DNA from: Bettongia penicillata ogilbyi
Lineage: Eukaryota; Chordata; Mammalia; Diprotodontia; Potoroidae
Direction of reading: 5' to 3'
DNA length: 64,000 bases
Assembly: GCA_023548195.1 (NCBI GenBank)
Contig: JAJHZJ010000028.1
Location: 1,928,501 to 1,992,500 of the forward strand
The position numbers and the translations under genes are program-made. Of this stretch, positions 19,299-28,749 are shown one piece after another. The notes beneath the pieces were generated by a model. The model had not been told where the DNA came from. It saw only the letters and a list, made by a program, of their open reading frames with translations, and ran no database searches. Numbering within the stretch: position 1 is the first letter of the stretch; every line of letters starts with the position of its first letter.

Positions 19299-20694
19299 AA
19301 AAGGAAGCCATCTTGAGGGGAAGAATGTGAAGTAAGTTCAGAAACTTAAGTAGGAGTCAGACTATGAAAGGTTTTCAATGTCAAGCTTAGCAGTTAGTGT
19401 TTTATTCAAATATAATAAAGAACTTTTGGTTTTTGAGGAGATGAGTGACTTGATAGAACTTGTGTTTATAAATGTTTATTTAGCAGCTATATGAAGAAAG
19501 GTTTGGAGAGGGTGGTGGGACTAGGAGACTCTTCCAAGAGTCCAGGTGAAGTTCTGAAGTAGGGCAGTGGGCACATGGGTGGAAATTAGGGGAGAGATTT
19601 GAGAAATGTTGATAGTAGAATCAACAAGCCTTGGAAACTGATCGGACATGGGGATGAGGAAAAGGATGACTCAAGGATGAATTTGAGTTTAAGAACCTGG
19701 CTTATTGGAAAGAGCAATTTGCCCTCAACAAAATTAGGGAGTTTCAGAGAAGGATTAGGTTTGTGGGGAGAGGAAGCAAATGAATGTTACTTCAAATATT
19801 TTGAGTTTAAGATGCTGCTATTACACTGAGGTGTAGATGTCCAACAATCCATTGGCAGTGCTGAAGTAAAGTTCAGAAGAGAGACTTGGGAACCATCTAG
19901 CTAGAGATATTAGTCAAACCTGTGGAAACGGATGAGATTGCCAACCCAGAAAATGTAGAGAGAGAAGAGAAAGATGTCTAGGAAATAGTTTTGGGGTCCA
20001 TCCATTCCAGTTAAGCAATAGATATATGATAATAATCGACAACCATTTATTATCTAACTACCTGCTATGTGTCAAGTCCTGTGGTAAGCCCAATACAACA
20101 AAAAAATGACTGAGAAGAAATAGACAGATAGGAAGAAAGTCAGGACAAGACAGTTTCACTGAAACCAAAGGAAGAGAGTTTTCAGGAAGGAAAATGATCA
20201 ACATTGTTGGAAGCTACACAGAAGTCAAGTAGAATGAGGATTGAGAAAAGACATTGAGAAAAGGATTAAGTAGTCAAGAAATCATTAATAACCTTAGAGA
20301 AAGCAATTTCAGTAGAGTAATGAGGGAAAAAGCATGACTTCAAAGAGTTGGGAAGCTAGTGAATGGAAGGGGTGGGAATGAAAGCAATAAGTTTATATTT
20401 TTAAATTCTGAATAAGTAAAATTAGCATTTCCATATTTGGAGTACAACAGAGGATTGAACATAGAACTCTTAATCTCTATTTTGTACAATGGGTCTGGCC
20501 CAGACTAATCTGACTCTAGAGTTTGGTTGTGAGAGGAAGAAAAGATAGAGTGTTTTGTTTTATTTTTTAATGGGATGGAAGGGTCAAGTGAAGAGGGTTT
20601 TTTGTTAGGTTTTTTTTAAAGACAGGAAAAACTTGTAAAAAGTAGAGAGGGATGCTATAGATAAGAGGAAATTAAAGAGAGGCCAAGACAGGTC

Positions 20695-20815
20695 AAAGAC
20701 TGAGAGATATATAGATACAGAGATAAGAGGACAGACAGAGACAGACATAGATGTTGAAACAGGAGAAAAAGAGAGACAGAGATAGAAAGAAACAGAGACA
20801 GAGAGGCAGGGATTT
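20695..20815. repeat. GA-rich low-complexity tract
   Basis: GAGACAGAGA/GATAGA array, the complement of the CT-rich tracts elsewhere. It lies inside the minus-strand L2 and yields artefactual Leu/Ser-rich minus-strand frames (20605-20988). Confidence 0.85.
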
Positions 20816-21171
20816 GAAGAGGTGAGCTTCTGTAAGGGACAGAAGGGGATCAAGGACACAGTTACAAGATTTGGCCTTGGCAAGAAAAGACATCTTTTCT
20901 TTAGAATCTGCAACAAAGGAGGGGAAAAGTAGGGACTGACACATAGATGGGATTTAATGTATGGAAGAGAGGAGAAAATGAAGCTCATGTTAGGTTATCT
21001 TAATTTTTTTTAATAAAGTAATTTTATCCATAGCTAAAAGGGAGATGTAGGAAGAGAAGGAAGAGAGAAAAGGGGGCTTAGAATAGTCATTGTGGGAGTT
21101 TAATAGATCAAGGAAAAATTAAAATACCACCATGAAGCAGTGAGGGTCCAGGTGAAATTATATCACAGAAT

Positions 21172-21345
21172 TTTATAGTTGGAAGAATGGCCCTTAGTTC
21201 AATGTGTACTCACAAAGGACTCCCCACAACATACCCAACACATTGTCATTCAGTTTCTGCTTCAATACTTTCAATGAGGAGTCCACTATTTCTTGAGGCC
21301 TCCTGTGGTGGGAATTATGTTCTATCCCTTCCTCCATAAAGAATG
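21172..21345 (-). mobile_element. L3/CR1-type LINE fragment
   Basis: ACAGAATTTTATAGTTGGAAG, CATTCAGTTTCTGCTTCAATAC and TCAATGAGGAGTCCACTATT match the CR1-clade 3' region read on the minus strand (usual ...CAGCCTCTGCTTGAAGACC...GGGGAACCCACC). Confidence 0.6.
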
Positions 21346-21359
21346 CGCTGATTTTTCTC

Positions 21360-21490
21360 AGTAACATGACCTTTGTAAAGTCACTTCCTTCCTCAAGACT
21401 TCACTTTCTTCATCTGTGTAATAAGGGCATTGGATTAGATAAATTCTAAGATTTTTTTCCCAGCTCTAACATTTTATAATCCTGTGGTCT
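21360..21490 (+). mobile_element. MIR3-type SINE, head truncated
   Basis: TTTGTAAAGTCACTTCCTTCC, CTTTCTTCATCTGTGTAATA, GGCATTGGATTAGATAAATTC and CCCAGCTCTAACATTTTATAATCC run to the MIR3 3' end. Confidence 0.7.
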
Positions 21491-21731
21491 GATTTGGAAA
21501 TCCAATATGGTATTGTGCTGGGTCAGTCAATCAGTAGACATTTATCCAATGTCTACTATGTGTCAGGCATAGTGCTAAGGTAGGAGATACAAAGAAAGCC
21601 AAGAGATAGTCCTTGTTCTCAAGGACCTCCCAGTCTAGTGGGAAAGACAAGATGAAAACAACAGTATACAGTTATATACAAGCTATACATAGGACAAACT
21701 GGAAATAAGCAACAGAGGGAAGGTACTAGAA

Positions 21732-21942
21732 CAGGGGTGGGGAACCTGAAGCCTCAAGGCCACATGTAGCCCTCTAGATCCTCAAGTACAGTCCTCTGAC
21801 TGAATCCAAACTTCACAGAACAAATCTCTAAGTCCCCTTAATAAAAAGATTTGTCCTGTAAAACTTGGACTCAGTCAAAAGGCTGTACCCAAGGACCTAG
21901 AAGATCACAGGTGATTTCAAGGATGTAAGTTCCCAAACCCTG
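21732..21942 (+). mobile_element. 211-bp hAT-type MITE with long inverted ends
   Basis: Begins CAGGGGTGGGGAACCTG and ends TTCCCAAACCCTG. The two ends can be paired over roughly 50 bp with mismatches (left GCCCTCTAGATCC with right GGACCTAGAAGATC). Flanks TACTAGAA (21724-21731) and TACTATAA (21943-21950) form an 8-bp target duplication with one difference, diagnostic of hAT. No transposase. It sits inside a minus-strand L2, so it is younger than that L2. Confidence 0.85.
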
Positions 21943-22017
21943 TACTATAATAAAAGGGAATTAAGAAAGTCTTTTTGTGAAAGATGAGATTTTAGCTCGT
22001 ATTTAAAAGAAACCAGG

Positions 22018-22250
22018 GGGCAGCTAGGTGGTATTAGAGAGCCAGGCCTAGAGTCAGGAAGACTTGAGCTCAAATTCTGCCTTAGACATTTACTAGCTGT
22101 GTGACCCTGGGCAAGTCCTTTTTGCCACAGTTTGCTCATCTGTGAAGTGAACTGGAGAGGAAAATGGCAAACCACTCGAGTATATTTGCCAAGAAAATCT
22201 CAAATAGAGTGATAAAGAATTGAAAAAGACTGAAGCAATTGAATAGTACC
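22018..22250 (+). mobile_element. Marsupial CORE-SINE with TSD, nested in L2
   Basis: GGCAGCTAGGTGGTATTAGAG, TTTACTAGCTGTGTGACCCTG, CCACTCGAGTATATTTGCC and AAAAAGACTGAAGCAATTG. TAAAGAAACCAGGG (about 22005-22018) and TAAAGAAACCCGGG (about 22252-22265) form a 14-bp target duplication with one difference. Small minus-strand frames here are SINE read in reverse. Confidence 0.85.
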
Positions 22251-22659
22251 ATAAAGAAACCCGGGAAACCAGGAAGAGGAAATTAGGAAGGAGAGTATTC
22301 AAGGCATCAGGGACAGCCAGTGAAAATGCCTGGAATCAAGAGTTGCAGAGCCTGACTCCAGAAAGGGCAGGGAGGCCAGTGTAACTGGATCAAGAACTAC
22401 CTAGTGAGAGGAAGGGAGGGAAGTATAGGTAGACTAAAAACATGGCGGAGGGGCAGGTTATGAAGGACTTTGAATGCCAGAGGATTTCATATTTGATCCT
22501 GGAGATGATAGAGAATCACTAGGGTTAATTGAGTAGGGAGATCACATGGTCAGACCCCGAACTTTAGGAAGATCTCTTTGACAGTCGAGCATGGAATGGA
22601 ATGATAGAGGAAAGAACCCAGGACTAGGAATGAAGAGGTTGTACAGGCAGACATCTGGA

Positions 22660-23045
22660 GCTTGAAGTCAAACAGCAAGTATTTATTAAGCACTTGCTAT
22701 ATACCAGATATGGTACGAGTATGAACAACAGAATATACTGAGCATGAACTGCGGAAACACTGATCACTGCCTTCAAAAAACTCTCATTCTAATGAATGCG
22801 ATAACAAGCACCTAACTATATTCATTGTGACATGTATGCAGTTTAAATATAAATACACACATACATATACACAAACACATAAAAAGTTTACAAGGAAGGC
22901 AATCTCACAGGACACTAGCAATAGGAAGTATGGAAGGAAGGAAAGTGGTATTTGAGCTGATTCTGAGCTGATGGAGCTGAAGTCAGAGAAGGCAGGAGGT
23001 AGAAGTAGGGAGAGCATTTCAGGTATAAAGTACAGTCAGTGAAAA
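22660..23045 (-). mobile_element. L2 LINE 3' end, second copy
   Basis: CAGCAAGTATTTATTAAGCAC, CACTGCCTTCAAAAAACTCTC, TTTGAGCTGATTCTGAGCTG and CATTTCAGGTATAAAGTACA follow L2 from its terminus. A CATA-type microsatellite has expanded at 22850-22880. Same orientation as the L2 at 21515-22640. Confidence 0.7.
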
Positions 23046-23064
23046 TGGTCTGAACTCGGTCTTC

Positions 23065-23215
23065 CTAGAGAAACTGAGGTCCAAAAAGTGACTTGCCTAA
23101 GGTCACACAGATTGTATTCGAGGTGGCCTATTAGTTCCCATCTTAGGGCAATTATTCTTTCCATTCTCCCCTTCTTGACTCCACGCCTGGGCTCTCCAAC
23201 TTCCTCTATCACTGA
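23065..23215 (-). mobile_element. MIR/MIR3 SINE
   Basis: AGAGAAACTGAGGTCCAAAA, GTGACTTGCCTAAGGTCACA and TTGACTCCACGCCTGGGCTC mark CORE and head on the minus strand. Confidence 0.7.
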
Positions 23216-23219
23216 GTAC

Positions 23220-23330
23220 ATGTGGTAACTCCAGGGAAAGCATTTCATCTCTCTGGGCTCCAATTTCCACCTAGGCCACATGATTTATAAAGTCCCTTCC
23301 AGTCCCAAAGATCTGTGATTCCAGGATGCA
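23220..23330 (+). mobile_element. MIR3 3' half
   Basis: CTCTCTGGGCTCCAATTTCC, AAAGTCCCTTCCAGTCCCAAAG and ATCTGTGATTCCAGG match the MIR3 3' half. Confidence 0.6.
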
Positions 23331-23344
23331 AGGGTAAGAATATC

Positions 23345-23445
23345 CAAGAACAAAGATTTTTCTTTGTCCTTGTACCCTCAGTGCCTAGCATGGTGCCTTG
23401 TTCTTTGCAGACATAGTAAATATGAATTAAATTAAATTAAATTGC
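23345..23445 (+). mobile_element. L2 LINE 3' end
   Basis: TCTTTGTCCTTGTACCCTCAG and GTGCCTAGCATGGTGCCTTG lead into an (ATTAA)n run at 23424-23441 in place of the usual tail. Confidence 0.7.
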
Positions 23446-23449
23446 CACA

Positions 23450-24180
23450 AAGAACCAAAGCTCTTCACCTGATGATTCCCAAACTACAGCTCATCTCCCC
23501 TGCACACTCACCAATGAGCCCATTTCTTTCTTTACTTAGTGTTTTTGGCCCCATGACAGCAATCGGAAATAATCAGGTTTGATCAAACCCATGCTCTACT
23601 GGTGAACATATAATATTTCCGTTGGGTTTGTGAATGCAACCTGCCTTGTCATTTTCCTCCTCATGGGTGATGGGGCGGGGGGACTGTTGAAACATGGGGA
23701 GTAGTGTCAGAAAGAAGATAAATCCTATGCTGAGGAGAGAGGGGAATGGTGTTGGCAAGAAATGTGGGGAGAATAGAACCCAGGGGAAAAGAGCTCATTC
23801 ACTCATGTGGGTAACGGATTGTCTGCCTCTGCCCAGCATTAGCCTTTCCCAGCCAGCTCGGAAATCTTGATAAAGAAAGTGATGATGAGATGCTTTCTGC
23901 AGCAAGGATTCTGAGGACTGGGTTTGCCCTCCCACACACCCTGGGTGGGCAGGCAAACCGCATGCTGTCATCTGTGAAGGCAGTCAGCACTGGGTACACT
24001 TAATTACTGTGTAAGCAGAATTGGATAACACTTTCTATGCCAAGTCCTGGATTCATTTTTATCATTGCCTTTTTTTTAACATGCCCAAACGGAATAAGTC
24101 TTACAAGAGTAGCAGAAGCCAGGACTCTTTTCTCAGGTACTCAAGATCAGACATAAAGCCAAGGGGAATATTAGTTTTTT
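23450..24180. other. Repeat-poor island, candidate conserved noncoding block
   Basis: About 730 bp of complex sequence of mixed composition with no repeat match. Contains homeobox-like ACTTAATTACTGTG near 23998. Three small minus-strand frames lie here (23573-23758, 23799-23999 and neighbours) without domains. I see no convincing splice-flanked exon. Conservation cannot be judged from one sequence. Confidence 0.35.
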
Positions 24181-24187
24181 AAAATTA

Positions 24188-24432
24188 AATTTAACAAGCA
24201 TTTATTAAACTCCTATTACATGCCAGGCACTACACTAGGTATTTTAAACTATTATCCCTTTTTAATCTCACAACAATCCTGAGAGGTAAGTGCTATTACT
24301 ATCCCCTTTTTACAGATGAGGAAACTGAGGCAGAGATAAGTGACTTCTCCAGAGTTACATAGCAAATGTCTGAGGTCAGATTTGAACTCAAGTTTTCATG
24401 AATCCAAATCCAGTCCTCTATCCAATGAGCCA
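24188..24432 (-). mobile_element. MIR CORE-SINE, full length
   Basis: Complete run: AACAAGCATTTATTAAACTCC, ATGCCAGGCACTACACTAGG, CTCACAACAATCCTGAGAGG, GATGAGGAAACTGAGGCAGA, AGATTTGAACTCAAGTTTTC and a head near CTCTATCCAATGAGCC. One of the best-preserved MIRs in the window. Confidence 0.9.
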
Positions 24433-24459
24433 ATTATTTCTCTTATCTAAGTTTACGAA

Positions 24460-24625
24460 TAGGATCATAGGATTTACAGCTGGAAGGCACCTTGAATTCA
24501 GGCCAACCCTCTCATTCACTAATGGGGAAACTGAGGCTCAGAAAGGAAAGGTGATTCTAGCCAGGATCACATAGGCAATAGCCAGGATAGTAAATCTGAC
24601 TTCTAATTCAGTGCTTTTCTAGTTT
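24460..24625 (-). mobile_element. MIR3-type SINE
   Basis: GGATCATAGGATTTACAGCTGG, AATGGGGAAACTGAGGCTCAG and CAGGATCACATAGGCAATAG match minus-strand MIR3 from its 3' end. Confidence 0.8.
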
Positions 24626-24779
24626 TCCCCAATCCTACTTTCTAGTCCTTAATAGTATTTGTGTCTCACAAACCCACACAGTGGTGGCAGGAATTTGGAA
24701 CTGCTGCTCTCCAGGGTTGTGTTTTTTCATTCTTCCTCATTAAGAAGAACTGAGGGTCAGTGTGATACAATGGCAAGAA

Positions 24780-25010
24780 TACTGTGATGGAAGCAAGGAT
24801 AAACTGGTAAATGTTTAACAATCGGCTTCCCAGAAAAACCATACGCATGATGCAGTTTTTGTATATTATCTGCATTAGTTACATTGTCTCCATCGCTTTC
24901 TTAAGTCTCGACAATCAACAAAACAGTAAGTCAAGCCTTGATTTATAGTGTTTGCCCATATCTGAGATGTAAATGCTCACACTCACATTGAAAAAATTAA
25001 ATATAGGCTC
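24780..25010 (+). repeat. Unnamed interspersed repeat family, copy B
   Basis: The most complete copy: TAAACTGGTAAATGTTTAAC, CATTGTCTCCATCGCTTTC, CAATCAACAAAACAGTAAGTC, CCTTGATTTATAGTGTTTGC and GTAAATGCTCACACTCAC. The central dyad (AAGTCAAG / CTTGATTT) keeps 7 of 8 pairs. Confidence 0.6.
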
Positions 25011-25029
25011 TCTAGAGTCAGTACCAGCT

Positions 25030-25170
25030 GACTCTAGCACATTCCCGAAATGGAAGTCAAGAGACCTGGGTTCTACCCCTGGTTTCCCTTAAGCAGTAAG
25101 ACAGAGACTCTCAGCAAATCACTCAAATCTGTCTGTGTGTCAGTTTCCTCAGCATTCTATTTCATGTTAA
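25030..25170 (+). mobile_element. MIR CORE-SINE fragment
   Basis: AAGTCAAGAGACCTGGGTTC, GCAAATCACTCAAATCTGTC and GTCAGTTTCCTCAGCATTC fit a plus-strand MIR head and CORE. Confidence 0.65.
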
Positions 25171-25254
25171 CGTAAGGGGAGTGTCACTCAGACTTCTCCA
25201 TTGACTCAGTCAAGATTTTGTTATTAATCTAATGCTTTATGGTTACAAAGAGCT

Positions 25255-25412
25255 TCCCTGCACACGTTAGCAATCATAGTTCACATTTATATAGTCTTTT
25301 AAAATTTACAGAAGATTCTACCTATGTTGTCTCATTTGAGACAACCCAGTGAGGTATTATGATCACCATTTTAAATACAGCATGAGGAAACTGAGGCTGG
25401 AGTAGTGTTTTA
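25255..25412 (-). mobile_element. MIR CORE-SINE
   Basis: CAATCATAGTTCACATTTAT, TCTCATTTGAGACAACCCAG, TGAGGTATTATGATCACC and CATGAGGAAACTGAGGCTGG match minus-strand MIR, head lost. Confidence 0.7.
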
Positions 25413-25554
25413 TGTATGACAGAGCTGTAACTAGGGCAGGAGACTGTTTCCTTGCTGTGGTAGTCCTCCAATGTGCCTCCACATTTCCTGTCATCAAATC
25501 TACTCTCTATGACCCCATTTATCGTCCCTGTAACTTTCTGGTATCAAAGTGCCC

Positions 25555-25642
25555 CTCCCTGGCCACTATTCCTCTATTGTGTCCCTCATTTAGAATGTAA
25601 AGTCCTTGAAGGCAGGGACTGTCTTTTGTATTTGTATTCAAT
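25555..25642 (+). mobile_element. L2 LINE 3' end
   Basis: TTAGAATGTAAAGTCCTTGAAGG and CAGGGACTGTCTTTTGTATT mark the L2 3' UTR, interrupted at 25642 by an oppositely oriented L2. Confidence 0.65.
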
Positions 25643-25752
25643 TAATCAATCATCAATAAATATTTATCAATTCTGTGCTAAATTCTGGGGATATAAAAAA
25701 AGAGACAAAAGGTAGTCCCTGTCCTCAAGAAGTTTACAATCTCAGAGGTTAA
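25643..25752 (-). mobile_element. L2 LINE 3' end
   Basis: ATCAATAAATATTTATCAATTC, CTGTGCTAAATTCTGGGGATA and CCTGTCCTCAAGAAGTTTAC are the reverse complement of L2. Terminal sequence of the plus-strand L2 seems to resume after it (AATAAACATTTAATAAG), then (TTCA)n near 25796-25812. Confidence 0.7.
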
Positions 25753-25814
25753 TGTAGGGCTTGAAACAGAATAAACATTTAATAAGTTGTTTTCATTTAT
25801 TCATTCATTAGTTT

Positions 25815-26750
25815 GTTTATCCATCCATTCAACGACCAGACCCATGGATTAAGATGAAATTGTCCATGGCAATCGGCCAAACCGCAACCACAACCCCACC
25901 CCCTCTTGTTATCATAATATTCCTCTTTCTCAGGCCACTTTACCCACCACCACAGTGCCCCATTCAACTTTTACTTTCTCCTTTTACTTTCTCCTTTCCC
26001 CCTCAGACCTACAGGGATTAGGATTGAAGACTGTTTATTGTCCCAAAGGGGTACAGCCTAACTCTCCTAGGGATGAGCCAGGCCCTCTTCCATCAATATC
26101 TAGGTGGAATGAGCTCTACGTTCCACTCCCCCAACTGAATTTTCAGAAGGGAAAGGCAAGGAAGAATTTCTGGTTAGGGTATCACACAGGTAACAAGAAT
26201 TGGAGATCACTTTCGAACCCAGGCCCCAACTCTATCCCAGAGTCTTCCTCTGGTCCCTTCCTCTAAGGTCCCTTCTACCTCCAAAATTCTATGATATTAC
26301 AATCTTCTGAAAAGTCAAGCCCAGATCATGTATTTCTGATGAAATGAACTTATAGCATTCTTCGCTTTCCTAAGATGGGTCCCTTCCACCTGGCTTCCAG
26401 CATTATGTCAAAGAGTGCTTTGTAAAGCAGAATGCCTAAGGCATTTGTAACCTGACACTCAGGCAGACAGTTTGCATGCCTGCAGGTAGGAAAATAACAT
26501 GCATGAAAATAACAACTTGAGTGATGGATAGGGGGTTTTTCATTTTGGATGTGCTTTAAATAAAAAGTTTGTATTTCCAAATTAGAAAAGTCTAATTATA
26601 GACCAGCAAAATTTAAGGATGCAGATTCAAGGTTATTTATTGCAAGTAGTTTCCTAAAACATTTAACACATAATGACTGTTGTTTTTGAAGTTGGAAGGG
26701 TAATTTGCAAGCACTTAGTCCTTATAGGTAAAAATACTTTCTTCTCTTCA
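25815..26750. other. No recognised feature
   Basis: Unassigned. A plus-strand frame at 25955-26266 (103 codons) and a minus-strand one at 26350-26580 show no domain and no obvious splice context. Confidence 0.35.
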
Positions 26751-26759
26751 AGATAATTG

Positions 26760-26992
26760 ATCAGCAGCTGGGTGGCATGGGGTCTAGAGTGCAGGGCCTG
26801 GAATCTGGAAGACTTTTTGTGAGTTCAGATCTAGTGCGGGCAACTCACTATTTCTCTCGGTTTCCTAATATGTAAAATCTGTAAAAATGAACTGGAGAAG
26901 AAAGGAAATGACAAACTATTTCAGAATTTCTCCCAAGAAAACCCCAAATAGGGTCATAAAGACTCAGATACACCGAACAACAAAAACTATTT
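26760..26992 (+). mobile_element. Marsupial CORE-SINE
   Basis: CAGCAGCTGGGTGGCATGGG, TGTGAGTTCAGATCTAGTGC, TGAACTGGAGAAGAAAGGAA and CAAATAGGGTCATAAAGACTC run head to tail. A short deletion removes part of the B-box side. Confidence 0.8.
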
Positions 26993-27029
26993 CAAACTAA
27001 TTAAGTTAGAAAAAATAATTAACATGAGG

Positions 27030-27175
27030 TGGGTTCATAGATTTGGAAAGGACCTTTTAAGCAATTTGGAATAACATCTTCATTTAGCAGACGAAGAAAC
27101 TGAGACTATATGGCTTGCCCTTTAACATGTCTCCTGACTTCCAGGTAAGTGCTCTTTCCACTATACTACATAATC
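27030..27175 (-). mobile_element. MIR3-type SINE
   Basis: GTTCATAGATTTGGAAAGGA, GACGAAGAAACTGAGACTAT and GTCTCCTGACTTCCAGGTAAG match a shortened minus-strand MIR3. Confidence 0.65.
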
Positions 27176-27204
27176 CTTTGTCTTGCAATTGGGCTACTAC
27201 TCCA

Positions 27205-27410
27205 ACAAGCTAAGGCAAGAGTTGTAAACCTTTTCTTTTTGTCATAGGTCCCTTTGGCAATCTGGGGAAGCCTATGAATTCCTTCTCAGAATATTGTTTC
27301 TAAATGCATAAAATAAAATGTATAGTATTACAAAGGAAATCAGTTATATTGAAATATAGTGATCAAAATAATTTTAAAAGTCCATAGATTTATAGATTAA
27401 GAGCCTCTGT
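27205..27410 (+). mobile_element. hAT-type nonautonomous transposon fossil, copy 3
   Basis: GGTCCCTTTGGCAATCTGGG, AAGCCTATGAATTCCTTCTC, ATTACAAAGGAAATCAG and TATATTGAAATATAGTGATC. Ends CAAGAGTTGTAAAC and GATTAAGAGCCTCTG are worn inverted repeats. No target duplication recognised. Confidence 0.7.
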
Positions 27411-27414
27411 TCTC

Positions 27415-27980
27415 TATATTATCCATTTTCCCCATTAGGAATAGCAAGTAATGAAATTCTATTTTGATTTTTGAGTGGAACTGCTTTTTTTTATGGTTTC
27501 TAGCATTTTGCAATGACAGGGATATTGATGAAACAAAGTCTTTGTTCTCAGACATAATTACTAGAGTCAAATTTTCCATGCTTGTCCTTTTTTTCTTTCT
27601 GATTGGCTATATGGGGATAAAGAAAACTTTCATCATAAAGTAAAATATGCATGAGTTCCCCCAAATATATTCATGCTCTAATGAGATTTTAGTGTTGTAA
27701 GTTTGTCTTCTCTGTACTCTACTTCAGTTGCATTGTGTTGCTTCTACGCCTGGTAACCATATGCACCATACAGTACAGGGAGGAGGAAACAGGAAGTGGT
27801 ACAGGGGGATTCCCTTACAAAAAAAAGTAACTAAGATGGAGCTGTTGTCAGATGAGGAGGAGTTCCTCAGTTCGGGGCAGGCATTTAAAGCAAATAAAGC
27901 AAGGTTTTATTCCAGCATCCACAACAGCAATACACATACAACTGAAAAACTGACTCTGAATAAAATGTTTTCACCTCAAA
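27415..27980. other. No recognised feature
   Basis: Unassigned AT-rich sequence. The frame at 27728-27994 shows no domain. Confidence 0.35.
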
Positions 27981-27984
27981 ACAC

Positions 27985-28138
27985 ACAATGTTAGAGTTAG
28001 AAGGGATCCTAGAAGTCATCTAGTCTAACACTTTCATTTCACAGATGAAGAAACCAAGTCCCCAGGAGGTTAAATGATTTATCCCATGGTACACAGCTAT
28101 GAAATGGCAGAGCCCATTTCTTCGGAGCCTTTCGTAAT
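27985..28138 (-). mobile_element. MIR3-type SINE
   Basis: TGTTAGAGTTAGAAGGGATCC, AGTCATCTAGTCTAACACTT, GATGAAGAAACCAAGTCCCC and ACACAGCTATGAAATGGCAG. Confidence 0.75.
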
Positions 28139-28149
28139 TTTCAGTCTGA

Positions 28150-28202
28150 TTTCTCTAATGTCATGGTCCTCTTTGAAAAGGAAGGATGAACACAACAACT
28201 TA
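28150..28202 (+). mobile_element. RTE-type SINE/LINE tail
   Basis: TTCTCTAATGTCATGGTCCTC and TTTGAAAAGGAAGGATGAAC followed by ACAACAAC is the terminal part of the RTE-type tail also seen at 41000 and 44500. Confidence 0.6.
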
Positions 28203-28300
28203 TTAAGTTGCTACTGTGTTCTAGATGATGTGCTAGGTTCTGGGGACACATATTAAGAATGAAACAATCCCTTATCTCAAGGATCTTAAATAAGTACAGC
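28203..28300 (-). mobile_element. L2 LINE 3' end
   Basis: TGCTACTGTGTTCTAGATGA, GCTAGGTTCTGGGGACAC and CTTATCTCAAGGATCTTA are the reverse complement of L2. Confidence 0.65.
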
Positions 28301-28361
28301 TAGGTCTCTGTTAATGTGGGACCTAGCTCTACATACACAAATATAGACAGAATTAATTTTT

Positions 28362-28690
28362 AAAAGAGTGTTTTTTAGTCATTTTTCAGTCTTGTCCAAT
28401 TCTTCATTACCTCGTTTGGGGTTTCTTGGCAAAAAAAAAAAAACCACTCCAGTATCTTCTTCCAAGAAAACCCCAAATGGGGTCACGAAGACTCAGACAC
28501 AACTGACAATAACAACTAGTGAAGATATCCTTCTATAACTCATTTTACACATGAAGAAGATGAGCCAAACAGGGTTAAGTGACTTGCCTAGGGTCACACA
28601 GCTAATAAGTGTCTGAGGCCGAATTTGAATTCAGGTCTTCCGGATTTCAGGTCCAGCACTCTATCCACTGTGTCACGTAGCTGCCCTAAA
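28362..28690 (-). mobile_element. Marsupial CORE-SINE with an internal inverted segment
   Basis: Outer parts are one minus-strand SINE: TTTTTCAGTCTTGTCCAATTC and TTGGGGTTTCTTGGCAAA (28374-28432), then CTCATTTTACACATGAAGAAG to GTCACGTAGCTGCCC (28540-28686). Between them an A-run and CCACTCCAGTATCTTCTTCC, AAAACCCCAAATGGGGTCAC, AGACTCAGACACAACTGAC (28431-28518) is the same SINE tail in plus orientation, so the two tails form a foldback. Confidence 0.75.
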
Positions 28691-28749
28691 AAAAAAGACT
28701 AAATAAAATAAATACATCACAGTTAAATATAAGTGAGTTCGAGAGGGAG

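Larger units (their letters stand above)
18580..21170 (-). mobile_element. Long L2 LINE (3' end to reverse-transcriptase region) with nested SINEs
   Basis: Begins at the L2 terminus (CCACAAATGTATTATACC, GGGGTACAAAGA, AAGGACCTTTCATTCTAATG). After two SINEs it continues with CTATGAAAGGTTTTCAATGTC, AGATGAGTGACTTGATAGAA and GATGACTCAAGGATGAATTT. Blocks near 20210-20320 (GAAGTCAAGTAGAATGAGGA, AGCAATTTCAGTAGAGTAAT) fall where intact L2 encodes the reverse-transcriptase palm. No open frame survives. A second, short L2 end lies inside at 20035-20100. The upstream limit near 21170 is approximate. Confidence 0.7.
21515..22640 (-). mobile_element. L2 LINE 3' portion with nested hAT MITE and SINE
   Basis: Arms: 21515-21731 (ATTTATCCAATGTCTACTATG, AGATACAAAGAAAGCCAAGAG), 21943-22017 (AAAGATGAGATTTTAGCTCG) and 22251-22640 (GTTATGAAGGACTTTGAATGC, CACATGGTCAGACCCCGAAC). 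The last arm corresponds to the L2 segment before the 3' UTR. Confidence 0.8.
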
